Of a DNA stretch of 60,072 nt, positions 52,313 to 60,072 are shown piece after piece (within the stretch, counting starts at the first letter, position 1; each line of letters begins with the position of its first letter). Origin of the DNA: an uncultured Lachnospiraceae bacterium (GTDB taxonomy: Bacteria > Bacillota > Clostridia > Lachnospirales > Lachnospiraceae). The notes below the pieces were generated by a model that had not been told where the DNA came from, did no database searches, and saw nothing but the letters and a program-made list of their open reading frames with translations. Position numbers and translations under genes: made by a program. The DNA lies in contig CACYXH010000004.1 of the NCBI GenBank assembly GCA_902778245.1, forward strand, positions 1 through 60,072. Direction: 5' to 3'.

Positions 52313-52840
52313 ATGAACCTATACGCATGGCCCCTCGGCCGAGTAACAGCGACCATTCTGCTCCTGGTGACAGTCTGGACCTGCATCACTTGCACCACGG
52401 TCCGAAACCCAAAGCATCAAGACCTCTGGCGCTGGGCAAACCGATTGTTATTGCTGCTTTCCATATCTGCTATATTATATATAACAGTATGGGGCAGAAC
52501 CCCATCAGCGGTACAGCCGCCCATTATGCACCCGCTGCATTCCTTCGCCGCAGCAAAGGGGCAGCCGGAACTCTACCGGGAAATGCTAATGAATCTTTTC
52601 CTCTTCGTCCCTCTGGGTTTATCCATGCCGGTGGCAATGTCGGAAAAAATAAGGTATAAATCTGGTCTGACGATACTCACGGCGCTTGCATTATCCTGTG
52701 TTGTCGAGTATACTCAATACCGCTTCGGACTCGGCCTGGCGGAGACCGATGATGTCATTATGAACACACTGGGAGCGGCAATCGGCAGCAGCGCCCAAGT
52801 AATCAGCCGAATCGCAACAGGGAGGAGAGCGCGGACATGA
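52313..52840 (+). CDS. VanZ-like membrane protein
   Basis: 175 aa with four predicted membrane segments. The VanZ pattern is REMLMNLFLFVPLGL, then SCVVEYTQYRFGLGLAETDDVIMNTLGAAIG, with the conserved E-x-x-Q and DD-x-x-x-N-x-x-G. VanZ-family proteins occur in glycopeptide-resistance and polysaccharide loci; their role is not firmly known. It overlaps the nucleotidyltransferase gene by four bases. The N-terminus overlaps rearranged DNA, so the native start might differ. Confidence 0.82.
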   Translation: MNLYAWPLGRVTATILLLVTVWTCITCTTVRNPKHQDLWRWANRLLLLLSISAILYITVWGRTPSAVQPPIMHPLHSFAAAKGQPELYREMLMNLFLFVPLGLSMPVAMSEKIRYKSGLTILTALALSCVVEYTQYRFGLGLAETDDVIMNTLGAAIGSSAQVISRIATGRRART

Positions 52841-54057
52841 AAAAATTGTCAGAGGAGCAGGAGATGGTTATTGCAATATTGTCCGCTCAGCTTTTCCATG
52901 CACAGGTAAAGATCACGAAAGAAATTGATTGGCAATCCGTTTGTGATGAAGCAATACAGCAGGCTGTTTTTCCTTTTGTGGCTTTAACCGCCGCACCATA
53001 CCTGTCGTCTAAAAAGCAATCAGTGGCGAAAAAAATTTTTATGTCTGCTATTGCGCGAAACATGCAGATTGACTATGAACACGCACAGCTGAATGAGCTG
53101 CTGACAGCAAATGATATTCCTTACGTCATTCTAAAGGGGGCGGCATCTGGGTTTTATTACCCTGAACCGATATTACGAATGATGGGAGATGTGGATTTTC
53201 TGATCCGTGAATCAGATTTTCAGCGGGCGGGGGCATTGCTGGAAACTGCCGGGTTCCGATCGGAGAAGGACTCAGGAGGAATACATGTAGGTTATCACCG
53301 GACAGGCTCTGTATGGGAAATGCATAGGATGGCCAACGGAGTTCCTGCGGGCATTGCCGGTAAACGGACAAAGGAGTATCTGTCAGATATTATAGATACT
53401 GCTGTCACGGTAAAATCTTCTAAAGGCAGTTACCGTATACCTGACCGTTTTCATCACGGCTTAGTACTTCTGCTGCACACCGTATCCCACATGACCTCTT
53501 CCGGCATTGGCCTGCGCCATCTGTGCGATTGGGCTGTTTTTGCGGCAAGCATGTCCGATCGTGAATTTTGTGATGTCTTTGAGCAGCCATTGAAGGAGAT
53601 CGGTATGTGGCGATTTGCACAGCTGCTGACACTTTGCGCTGTTCACTACCTGGGCTGTCCAGCTAAAACCTGGGCAGGAGAGGCGGATGAAGAACTTCTG
53701 ACTGCTATGATCTGCGACATTTTAAACAGCGGTAATTTCGGACAGAAAGACGCAGACCGCTATCGCCAAATTAAGTACATTGCTAATCGGGGGGAGAATA
53801 CCGTAGATGAAAAAGGTCCCATCCGGCAAGTGATCCATACAATGAACCGAAAAGTGAAAGCAGAGTGCAGTTTTGTTGCCAGACATCCTGTTTTACTTCC
53901 GGCAGGCTGGATTTTTGTTGGTGGAACATATCTGAGATTGGTATTTTTGGGAAAAAGACAACTGGACTCTGGAAAGACGATTGAGGCTGCAAAAGAACGA
54001 AAGGCTATCTATCAGGAATTTCATCTGTTTGAAACGGGAGGTGAAACATTTGTTTGA
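52837..54057 (+). CDS. PF14907-type uncharacterised nucleotidyltransferase
   Basis: 406 aa. YVILKGAASGFYYPEPILRMMGDVDFLI carries the G-x-D-x-D-like metal site of the nucleotidyltransferase fold. HVGYHRTGSVWEMHR and the helical LLLHTVSHMTSSGIGLRHLCDWAVF follow. Family members sit in polysaccharide and in RiPP clusters, the latter often beside HprK-like kinases. The last residues (GGETFV) come from a 25-bp duplication; without it the gene would end GGETL with a TGA overlapping the next ATG. Confidence 0.85.
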   Translation: MKKLSEEQEMVIAILSAQLFHAQVKITKEIDWQSVCDEAIQQAVFPFVALTAAPYLSSKKQSVAKKIFMSAIARNMQIDYEHAQLNELLTANDIPYVILKGAASGFYYPEPILRMMGDVDFLIRESDFQRAGALLETAGFRSEKDSGGIHVGYHRTGSVWEMHRMANGVPAGIAGKRTKEYLSDIIDTAVTVKSSKGSYRIPDRFHHGLVLLLHTVSHMTSSGIGLRHLCDWAVFAASMSDREFCDVFEQPLKEIGMWRFAQLLTLCAVHYLGCPAKTWAGEADEELLTAMICDILNSGNFGQKDADRYRQIKYIANRGENTVDEKGPIRQVIHTMNRKVKAECSFVARHPVLLPAGWIFVGGTYLRLVFLGKRQLDSGKTIEAAKERKAIYQEFHLFETGGETFV

Positions 54058-54075
54058 AACGGGAGGTGAAACATT
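54026..54075 (+). repeat. Perfect 25-bp tandem duplication at the nucleotidyltransferase 3' end
   Basis: The unit TGTTTGAAACGGGAGGTGAA plus ACATT occurs twice back to back (54026-54050 and 54051-54075). Each copy holds a strong GGGAGGTGA ribosome site. The duplication shifts the frame of the gene's end and separates its stop from the following ATG. Confidence 0.95.
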
Positions 54076-54117
54076 ATGAAAAGGCAGGAAGAAAGCTGGT
54101 TGGTCTGCTCCGCATAG
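54076..54117 (+). pseudogene. Start of a lost downstream gene (13 codons)
   Basis: ATG at 54076 has an excellent ribosome site (GGGAGGTGA nine bases before) but stops after MKRQEESWLVCSA. It is probably the 5' remnant of the gene that once followed the nucleotidyltransferase. From 54118 to 54307 I recognise no gene or signal, only unassigned sequence. Confidence 0.35.
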
Positions 54118-54307
54118 TTGTTATTTATTGGGATCTCACCGTTGGAAATAAGCGTCTGCTTTTTCAGGTAGGACAAGCTGATTACCAAAAACCAGTGAGG
54201 AGTTATTCTATTTTGTAACCATGCATTCTGCGGAGCCCAGCGGACTCCGATGCGTTTCAGAGCGGACGCTCCAAAATGTTCGATTTCATTGATTATTGGT
54301 TATGGAG

Positions 54308-55069
54308 TCATGATTCCTTTCTTAAACGCTTGTTTTTGTCTATCACCGCTTTCATCAGAGAGACGTCCGCTCCCATAGCCACCCCCTGGCACACAAGCGC
54401 CGAGGTGTCTTTTGGCAGGCAAGATCCGCCAAAACCGCGAGCGTTTTCATACACAAAGGTGTGGCTGCGCCCGATCCTGGGATCCAGCAGCCAGGTTTCA
54501 CGCACCTTGTCGTAGTTTACTCTCATTTTTTCTGCGAGATCGTAAAATTCATTGCAGAACGTGACTTTTGTTGCCAAAAAACAGTTTTCCATGTATTTTG
54601 CAAGTTCAGCCGTTTTTGCGTCCACGAGATTGATAATCAGTTCGGATGTAAACACAGTTTTATAGGCGCTTGCGGCAATTCTGACGGGATACTTATCACC
54701 GCCAATGGTTATCCAGTACTGATTTCTGATGTTAGAAAACGGATGCGCCACGGTTTCCCCATAATACTCCGGTTGAAAACAGATGTTTTTTCTGTATTTT
54801 CTCGCCATTTCATCCGTAAAGCCAACGGGGACAGTCGATCTGATCACGATAACATCAGAGCGGATCCACTGGATTACATACTCAACGATTGAGGTCTTGC
54901 AGCTGCCATCTGCATCCATGGGCATAGGCACGCAAATGAATGTCACATTGCATCCGTTGATCTCTTCTCGGGAACCCAATCCTTTTGGCTCATCGTAAAC
55001 GACGGCATCCGCAAAGAGCTTTTTCATTGCGCCGCCAACATGTCCAAATCCAACAATTCCAATTTTCAT
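54308..55069 (-). CDS. Short UDP-glucose/GDP-mannose dehydrogenase-like protein
   Basis: 253 aa. The N-terminal Rossmann motif GIVGFGHVGGA is followed by FICVPMPMDADG, VIRSTVPVGFTD, then FQPEYYGE, AELAKYMENCFLATKVTFCNE (central helix) and GFGGSCLPKD with the catalytic Cys217. Full-size enzymes (about 400-450 aa) have a further UDP-binding C-terminal domain that is missing here. The sequence ends cleanly, as in known short forms. GGAGGA lies before the ATG. If active it would make a uronic acid for the glycan, but it is transcribed opposite to the locus. Confidence 0.8.
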   Translation of the reverse strand: MKIGIVGFGHVGGAMKKLFADAVVYDEPKGLGSREEINGCNVTFICVPMPMDADGSCKTSIVEYVIQWIRSDVIVIRSTVPVGFTDEMARKYRKNICFQPEYYGETVAHPFSNIRNQYWITIGGDKYPVRIAASAYKTVFTSELIINLVDAKTAELAKYMENCFLATKVTFCNEFYDLAEKMRVNYDKVRETWLLDPRIGRSHTFVYENARGFGGSCLPKDTSALVCQGVAMGADVSLMKAVIDKNKRLRKES

Positions 55070-55546
55070 AAGTCATCCTCCGTATAATTACAGACACATA
55101 CTACATAATATTTCCAAAACCGACGCCTCAATATCGGGATATTTTCCGTACAACAGTTCAGCATTTGACCGGATCTTCCCACTGTGCGTATGTCGACAAT
55201 TTGCGCATTATCCGTATCTGTTCCCAAAACGGAATCTAAAATTGATGATGATTTTATGGATTTGATTTCAGAATAGCAGATTTGTGCTCTTTTTCAAGTT
55301 TTTGTGCTTACGTAAATTTTGTAGAAAAATCATCACTTGTGGGGATATGGAGAGGTACAGGATATGATATGGTAAACTAGAGAGAATTCAAAATCAGTTC
55401 AGTGAGCAGCCTCAATGGATTTGAAACTGAATTCAAAAAGGAGGAAAAAGTTTGAAACAAAGAGATAGTGGATAGAGAAAATGTTTAGGGCATAGCAAAC
55501 AAGCCTCCTATAGGCGGCTTCAAAATTGAATATAGACACGACTTAA
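55070..55546. other. Intergenic stretch between dehydrogenase and IS110 remnant
   Basis: No supportable gene in 477 bases. It contains the dehydrogenase leader (minus strand, AT-rich with GGAGGA at its end), an isolated GGAGGAAAAAG at about 55440 not followed by a convincing ORF, and a 20-bp near-palindrome at 55501-55520. It probably includes the downstream end of the IS element. Confidence 0.5.
55501..55520. repeat. 20-bp near-perfect palindrome near the IS110 end
   Basis: AAGCCtCCTATAGGcGGCTT: five-base outer arms, a C-T/C mismatch pair and a CCTATAGG core. It lies 27 bases beyond the transposase stop. It could be an element-end hairpin or a terminator; no T-tract follows. Confidence 0.5.
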
Positions 55547-56831
55547 TCAGAAAGTAGCAACAGTAGCGATATCGTCATCGGTGATAACATAGCCGCGGAG
55601 CTTCAGCAGATTAAGCGCCTGTGAAGTGGTGAGAATTTTCTCTTTCTTCACATGCCGTGGAGTCAGATAACCATCGGGTGTATATGGTTTTAAGTCTGAT
55701 AGTATGTGCCAGATAGCGGTCAGGAGCATACGGCAGACAGCGATGATGGCTTTCTTATGACCACGGTGGGATTTGATCCGGCGATATCGTTCTGTGATTT
55801 CCGGATGCTTTTTCGATTTGATTAAAGCGTTTGACACCTGCACCAATACTGGTTTAAGATAAGAACCGGCACGGGAAATCCGAGTGGATTTGATCGTCTT
55901 ATTGCTTTTATCATTACGGGGACAGCATCCTGCCCAGGAGACGAGGTTTTTATCTGTGGGGAAGACAGACATATCGCCGCCTATTTCCGAAAGGATCTGG
56001 ATCGCAGTAAATGGGTTTTTATCAAGCCCGGGAACCGTACGGATCAGGTTAAGAGCATCAAGATAGGGATCAGCGACACGAAAGATTTCTCGTTCTATCT
56101 CTTCTTTGCGCTTTTCCAATTCGTCGATGTGGTTCAGGCATTGACGGAGCTTTATTGCCTGTTCCGGCGAAATGGCTCCATCAACGGCAGCATGGATTTC
56201 CTCAATAAGGGTCTTTCAGCGACAATCCACAAAAGGCGCCACATCAAATGTTTCCCCAGGATGTGCGAGCATATATTTCGTGATAGATCTGGACGACTTT
56301 CCGAATACATCGCTGAATACATCGTCAAGCTTCAGGTTTGATACGGTAAGACAATTTTTGCGCACGGTTCTTCTCACCAGTTAACATGCAGGTGAGTTTG
56401 AACCGGTACCGCACCAGATCTCTGAGATGGCGGATATCAGCGGGTGGGATAAAAGAAGGCTTTGTCATCCCGCACATGAACAGATCACAGATCCATCGGG
56501 CGTCTTTACGGTCGGTCTTATTCCCCTTTTGAGGTTTCGTGTACTTTGGGTGGGCAAGTTCAACAGAACATGTCTTCTCAAGGATGTTGAACACCGGGAT
56601 CCAGTACTTGCCGGTTGCTTCCATGCAAACTTCCGTACATTTATGATTCGACAGCCATTCCGAAAGATTACGCAGTCCTTTGGAAAAGGACGAGAAACGC
56701 TTTTCGAAGTATTCTGTACGGCCGTTGGAATTGGTAATACCGATGCAGGCACAGATCCAGGTTTTGTGGACATCGAGTCCACAGCAATTTTTACGAATGA
56801 TTTTAAATGGCAACCGAAAACCTCCTGGCAT
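55547..56831 (-). pseudogene. IS110-family transposase, frameshifted and interrupted
   Basis: The N-terminal DEDD domain (CGLDVHKTWICACIG, VCMEATGKYWIPV, KTDRKDARWICDLF) is in the frame read from 56831. The frame is lost at a run of five A (plus-strand TTTTT at 56355-56359), where one extra base is present. It continues in the next frame (SNLKLDDVFSDVFGKS) to an in-frame TGA at 56216-56218. The C-terminal Transposase_20 part (LIRTVPGLDKNPFTAIQILS, SWAGCCPRNDKSNKT) then runs to 55547. One frameshift and one stop kill the gene. The start is approximate (MPGGFRLPF at 56831). Confidence 0.88.
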
Positions 56832-57030
56832 TTTATAGTTGCAAGACTGACAGTGACTAGTCATCCGGCTAGATCGAGTCGATTTCGAAAGAGATAAGTT
56901 ACGGGCTACGGTATGCGCCATTCGTTGATGCCTTACGGATGACCGACAACATATAAACATGCGGGGGTGGCCGCTATACCGCCCCGCCACTCACCTCTAC
57001 GTGTTCTGTAGTGTGTCAGTCTTACAAAAT
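55547..57030 (-). mobile_element. IS110-family insertion sequence remnant
   Basis: The broken transposase plus about 200 bases of structured non-coding DNA upstream of it. IS110-group elements carry a bridge RNA in this position, so 56832-57030 is where one would lie. The ends are not definable by eye because these elements lack clear terminal repeats. The coordinates are therefore approximate. Confidence 0.5.
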
Positions 57031-57054
57031 AAGAATAACAGGAAAGTAGATTGA

Positions 57055-57095
57055 GCGAAAGCCCCTCGGGTTTCATGCCCATCGGTGTCTTTCGC
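57055..57095 (+). promoter_or_regulatory. Hairpin in the leader of the LRR gene
   Basis: GCGAAAG (57055-57061) pairs with CTTTCGC (57089-57095), with inner GGG...CCC and CC...GG pairing. The GTG at 57085 lies inside this stem, which argues against it as the true start. It does not match a riboswitch class I know. Confidence 0.4.
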
Positions 57096-59901
57096 AGAAA
57101 GACGGGTTATTAAACATGAGAAAGAGGCTTTTTTATTGCCGGTTCTCAGTCTGACGATGGCGGCTGCGCTTGTGCCGGGTGTCGCTGTTCGGGCAGAAGA
57201 AGCATCAGAGTTTACCTATGATGCAATCAATCAGAGATTGACAGACTACAACGGTGCAGGAGGGGATGTGACCGTTCCCGCAGAAGTGGATGGAGCTGTG
57301 GTAGAAGTAATGTATGGCACGTTTAACTCAAAGGAAAACGTGACAAGTATTTCATTGCCGGATACCTTGAAGGTACTGGATTCCAGTTCGATCTATGCTT
57401 TGACAAACCTGACCGGGATCACACTCCCGGAAGGGCTGGAGATCATAGGCGACTATAACTTCTGGCTCTGCGATTCGCTTGAGGAGCTGACGATCCCGTC
57501 AACGGTTGCTTATATCGGAAATAATTGTTTCCAGGACTGCGGAAACCTGTCAAGCATTACCTTTACCGGTGAGGCTCCATTTATAGGAACAGACTGCTTC
57601 GGGTGGCTTTCTGACAACATCACGATTTATGTGCCGGACGATCAGTTTGAGGCATATCAGGCGGTACTTCCATCCGCATTACACATTGAGACAAGCGGAC
57701 AGAATGCGGTCATAGCAGATCATACCACGCCGGAAACAGATTTTGAGTTTGATGCGGCGACAGGCACGATCACTGCGATCAACAGCCTGGCATATTATCT
57801 GGATATTCCGGATACCATCGGTGGTACGCCGGTGAAAGCCATCGGAGATGCTGCCGCAGCCCAGCATACCTGTAACGCTTACCGCATCACGGTACCTGAG
57901 GGCGTGGAGAGTATCGGAAATGAGGCGTTTGCATTACCGAATCATCTTGTCTGGGTGAATCTGCCTTCTACGCTTCGAAGCATTGGGGATTCCGCATTCT
58001 ATTTTTATATGGGATACAAGGTGAATTTCAATGAAGGGTTGGAGAGCATTGGCACAGGAGCTTTTGAATCTTCCTCTCTTTACGGAGAGCTGCATCTTCC
58101 GGCAGGACTTAAAACCATTGCTCCGGAAGCTTTCAAAGGCTCATTCCGGATTACAGATGTCTATTTTCCGGATACAATTGAAACCATTGGGGCAAACGCA
58201 TTTACCGGGACGGGTGTGACCTATCTGAACTTTGCAGATACAAAGTTTCCGGAGATGGATGCGGCTGCGTTTGAAGGTCTGGAGATCGCGGATGTGGATA
58301 TGGACTGGCATACCACGATGGCAGAGGCGAAAGACCTTCAGGCTTACTTTGACAGCATTGGCCAGGATAGAGCAACGGTTTGGAGCAATAATCCATCTTC
58401 GTATGGTGTTGCGTCATTGATTGGCTATAGTGGGGGTGACTCCCTGGCCGCTGCCTATACGCAGGATGATAATGGGGAATATCTTCTGGAATCCTACGGT
58501 GGTACGGTAGAGGATGTGGCCGCTTATTCAAGCATGGATGGAAACCATGTGATCGGTGTGGGCTCCGGATGCTTTAAGGACAACCAGGTGCTTCGTTCTT
58601 TTTATCCGCACCATTGCGGCTGGTTTACAACGATTCAGGATGAAGCCTTTGCAGGAAGCACACTGGAATCCATTGATATGTTTGATTCCATTACCACCAT
58701 TGGTGACGGTGCGTTCCGGGATTGTAAGAACCTGACCGAGATCACTCTGCCGGAGTCTCTGACTTCCATAGGGGAAGGCGCTTTTGACGGATGCGATAAT
58801 CTGAAAAAGGTTAATGTACAGTGCAGCGCCGAGATCCTGCCGGATACCATTTTTGCTGATTGTGCTTCTTTGAAAGAGAATACAGAGGGTATTCTTCTGG
58901 CAGCAGATGTAGCGGACGATCAGATCGAACGTATCTCCGATGGTATGGGACTTCCATGGTACCAGCCTCTGCTGCGCGAAGGCGAGACAAGACCGGAACT
59001 GATCGCTATGCCGTTCACGCCGACCGATGCACAGTATTTTGAGTTTGACGGAGAAACCGGCACGATTACCGGATATACCGGTACAGACGCGGATGTGATC
59101 ATACCGCGTCAGATCGATGGAGTTGAAGTAAAAGCGATTGGTTACAGTGCTTTTGAAAACTGCCGCGACTATACGAATACGGATACGGTAACAAACCAGA
59201 CGAGCTGGACGCCGCTTCGTTCCATTGTACTTCCGGAGACTGTAACTGAGATCGCGGACAGTGCCTTCAGCTATTGTCAACAGTTGGAAACCTTCATTTG
59301 TTATGGTCCGGCGTTAAGCACCGGAAAAGGCACGTTCTCAAACTGCAAGCATCTGGAACAGGTGATCTTTGTTAATGGCGTTGGCATGATTGATAATTAT
59401 GCTTTTGAGAACACAGACTATTTTGAGACCTTCTACAGTCCGGTACCAATGAGATATCTGGGCGAGAGCGCTTTCCTGAACAGTGGTGTACAGGAGTTTG
59501 TGGTAGATGCGGCGTCCGTTGGCAATTCTGCATTCTGGAACTGCGGATCGTTGTATGAAATCCACTTCACGGATCATGTGAAACAGGTGAATGCGGCTGT
59601 TACAAATGGCTGTGAACATTTATATGAAGTTTGCTTCGAGACTACTGATCTTTCCTTTGTGCCGAATGACGGTATTATTGCAGGCACACCGGGCTATCTC
59701 ACGGTTCGTGTACCGGAAGGGACCGATGAAGAAAATCTGGAGAAAGCAAATCATGTGCTGACGTGGGGAACCGAGGACGCACAGGCCTATGTAACGCAGG
59801 GAGAATGCGACCGTACACCTGCAGAACTTCCGGACATCGAGGCAATTCTGCAGGCGTATGCAGATGATCCTTATGAGGCACCGGATTTCCCGGAAGCTTA
59901 G
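57085..59901 (+). CDS. BspA-like leucine-rich-repeat surface protein (start disrupted)
   Basis: The open frame begins at a GTG and encodes a signal-peptide core (FLLPVLSLTMAAALVPGVAVRAEE). Many BspA/LRR_5 units follow, e.g. VTSISLPDTLKVLDSS, LEELTIPSTVAYIGNNCFQDC, LTEITLPESLTSIGEGAFDGC and SIVLPETVTEIADSAFSYC. The last 100 residues have no anchor. Such proteins bind host or matrix proteins. A natural start ATG AGA AAG AGG at 57116 is one base out of frame. One more T in the T6 run at 57129-57134 would give MRKRLFLLPVLSL, a perfect signal peptide. So the gene may be switched off, or misread by one base. The IS110 remnant lies just upstream. Confidence 0.8.
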   Translation: MSFAERRVIKHEKEAFLLPVLSLTMAAALVPGVAVRAEEASEFTYDAINQRLTDYNGAGGDVTVPAEVDGAVVEVMYGTFNSKENVTSISLPDTLKVLDSSSIYALTNLTGITLPEGLEIIGDYNFWLCDSLEELTIPSTVAYIGNNCFQDCGNLSSITFTGEAPFIGTDCFGWLSDNITIYVPDDQFEAYQAVLPSALHIETSGQNAVIADHTTPETDFEFDAATGTITAINSLAYYLDIPDTIGGTPVKAIGDAAAAQHTCNAYRITVPEGVESIGNEAFALPNHLVWVNLPSTLRSIGDSAFYFYMGYKVNFNEGLESIGTGAFESSSLYGELHLPAGLKTIAPEAFKGSFRITDVYFPDTIETIGANAFTGTGVTYLNFADTKFPEMDAAAFEGLEIADVDMDWHTTMAEAKDLQAYFDSIGQDRATVWSNNPSSYGVASLIGYSGGDSLAAAYTQDDNGEYLLESYGGTVEDVAAYSSMDGNHVIGVGSGCFKDNQVLRSFYPHHCGWFTTIQDEAFAGSTLESIDMFDSITTIGDGAFRDCKNLTEITLPESLTSIGEGAFDGCDNLKKVNVQCSAEILPDTIFADCASLKENTEGILLAADVADDQIERISDGMGLPWYQPLLREGETRPELIAMPFTPTDAQYFEFDGETGTITGYTGTDADVIIPRQIDGVEVKAIGYSAFENCRDYTNTDTVTNQTSWTPLRSIVLPETVTEIADSAFSYCQQLETFICYGPALSTGKGTFSNCKHLEQVIFVNGVGMIDNYAFENTDYFETFYSPVPMRYLGESAFLNSGVQEFVVDAASVGNSAFWNCGSLYEIHFTDHVKQVNAAVTNGCEHLYEVCFETTDLSFVPNDGIIAGTPGYLTVRVPEGTDEENLEKANHVLTWGTEDAQAYVTQGECDRTPAELPDIEAILQAYADDPYEAPDFPEA

Positions 59902-60072
59902 GGAAGCTGTGAGTATTGCGGCGGCGCTGTAAATGGATAATAGATAACATTCACTGGAACAAATTAAAAAATATGATTAGCTTCCTGTATAATTCAAAGT
60001 GTAGACGACAGATAAGTCAGACTTAACAAAAAGAGATACCTCAGCTAAACTGTCATTACTGACCCGCAAAGT
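59902..60072 (+). other. Downstream intergenic region
   Basis: No gene was seen. TATAAT at 59988-59993 could be a -10 for a gene beyond the window, but no good -35 precedes it. An 8-base GAGATACC near 60031 also occurs in the hairpin at the window's start. No terminator for the LRR gene was recognised. Confidence 0.35.

Noticed and set aside
52261-52659. 132-codon plus-strand frame overlapping the VanZ-like gene
   Set aside because: It is only the continuation of the GT2 fragment's frame; the VanZ-like frame has the conserved motifs and couples to the next gene.
57055-57115. Riboswitch (c-di-GMP or other) before the LRR gene
   Set aside because: There is a hairpin, but the conserved bases of the classes I know are not present; kept only as a hairpin.
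1-60072. CRISPR array, tRNA or rRNA genes
   Set aside because: No regularly spaced repeats, cloverleaf or rRNA sequence was found on either strand by reading.

Overview
The window looks like chromosomal DNA of a low-to-mid GC, Gram-positive gut Clostridium, most likely Lachnospiraceae. The reasons are the gene order tig-clpP-clpX-lon-engB, purine-rich Shine-Dalgarno sites, sigma-A-type promoters, a class B sortase, LytR-CpsA-Psr and CpsB-type proteins, and large secreted proteins with BIG2, InlB-like and BspA-like repeats. No tRNA, rRNA or CRISPR array was seen.

Layout. (1) 1-6.5 kb: proteostasis block on the plus strand (trigger factor, ClpP, ClpX, Lon, EngB). Lon carries an apparent in-frame deletion, and EngB a deletion plus frameshift near its C-terminus. 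(2) 6.6-16.4 kb: one giant secreted repeat protein (about 3260 aa) with two BIG2 domains, many degenerate InlB-like beta-repeats and an acidic tail, with no recognisable cell-wall anchor. A 170-bp imperfect palindrome follows it. (3) 16.6-19.7 kb, minus strand: a compact peptide-modification (RiPP-like) operon. It holds a 49-aa precursor-like peptide, an attenuator hairpin, a radical SAM/SPASM enzyme, an HprK-like kinase, a PqqD-like recognition protein and a soluble S26-like peptidase. It is divergent from (4) 19.8-22.2 kb: a 74-aa sortase substrate, sortase B and an LCP protein.

(5) 22.3-54.1 kb: a long surface-polysaccharide locus. It begins with two Ig-like envelope proteins around a CpsB phosphatase, then two tandem Wzz/tyrosine-kinase fusions, a nucleotide-sugar 4,6-dehydratase, an initiating phosphoglycosyltransferase, an EpsG-like polymerase and about a dozen glycosyltransferases. 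It also has an acetyltransferase, a Wzm/Wzt-type ABC exporter with a carbohydrate-binding tail, and a pyruvyltransferase. Most unusual is a Kdo module (kdsB, kdsA, kdsD) whose kdsC is only a fragment. The 3' end is scarred: a degraded SP_1767-type gene, a kdsC remnant, a GT2 remnant and a 25-bp tandem duplication. A VanZ-like protein and a PF14907-type nucleotidyltransferase close the locus.

(6) 54.3-60.1 kb: a short UDP-sugar-dehydrogenase-like gene on the minus strand, a dead IS110-family transposase, and a BspA-like leucine-rich-repeat protein whose natural start seems to be one T out of frame.

How the genes work together: the dehydratase, phosphoglycosyltransferase and glycosyltransferases would build an undecaprenyl-linked glycan. 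The Wzz-kinases and CpsB would control chain length by phosphorylation, the ABC transporter and/or EpsG would export and polymerise, and the LCP protein could attach product to the wall. The RiPP-like operon and the sortase operon share one divergent control region and may be functionally linked. All functions are inferred from motifs read by eye; no database search was run.
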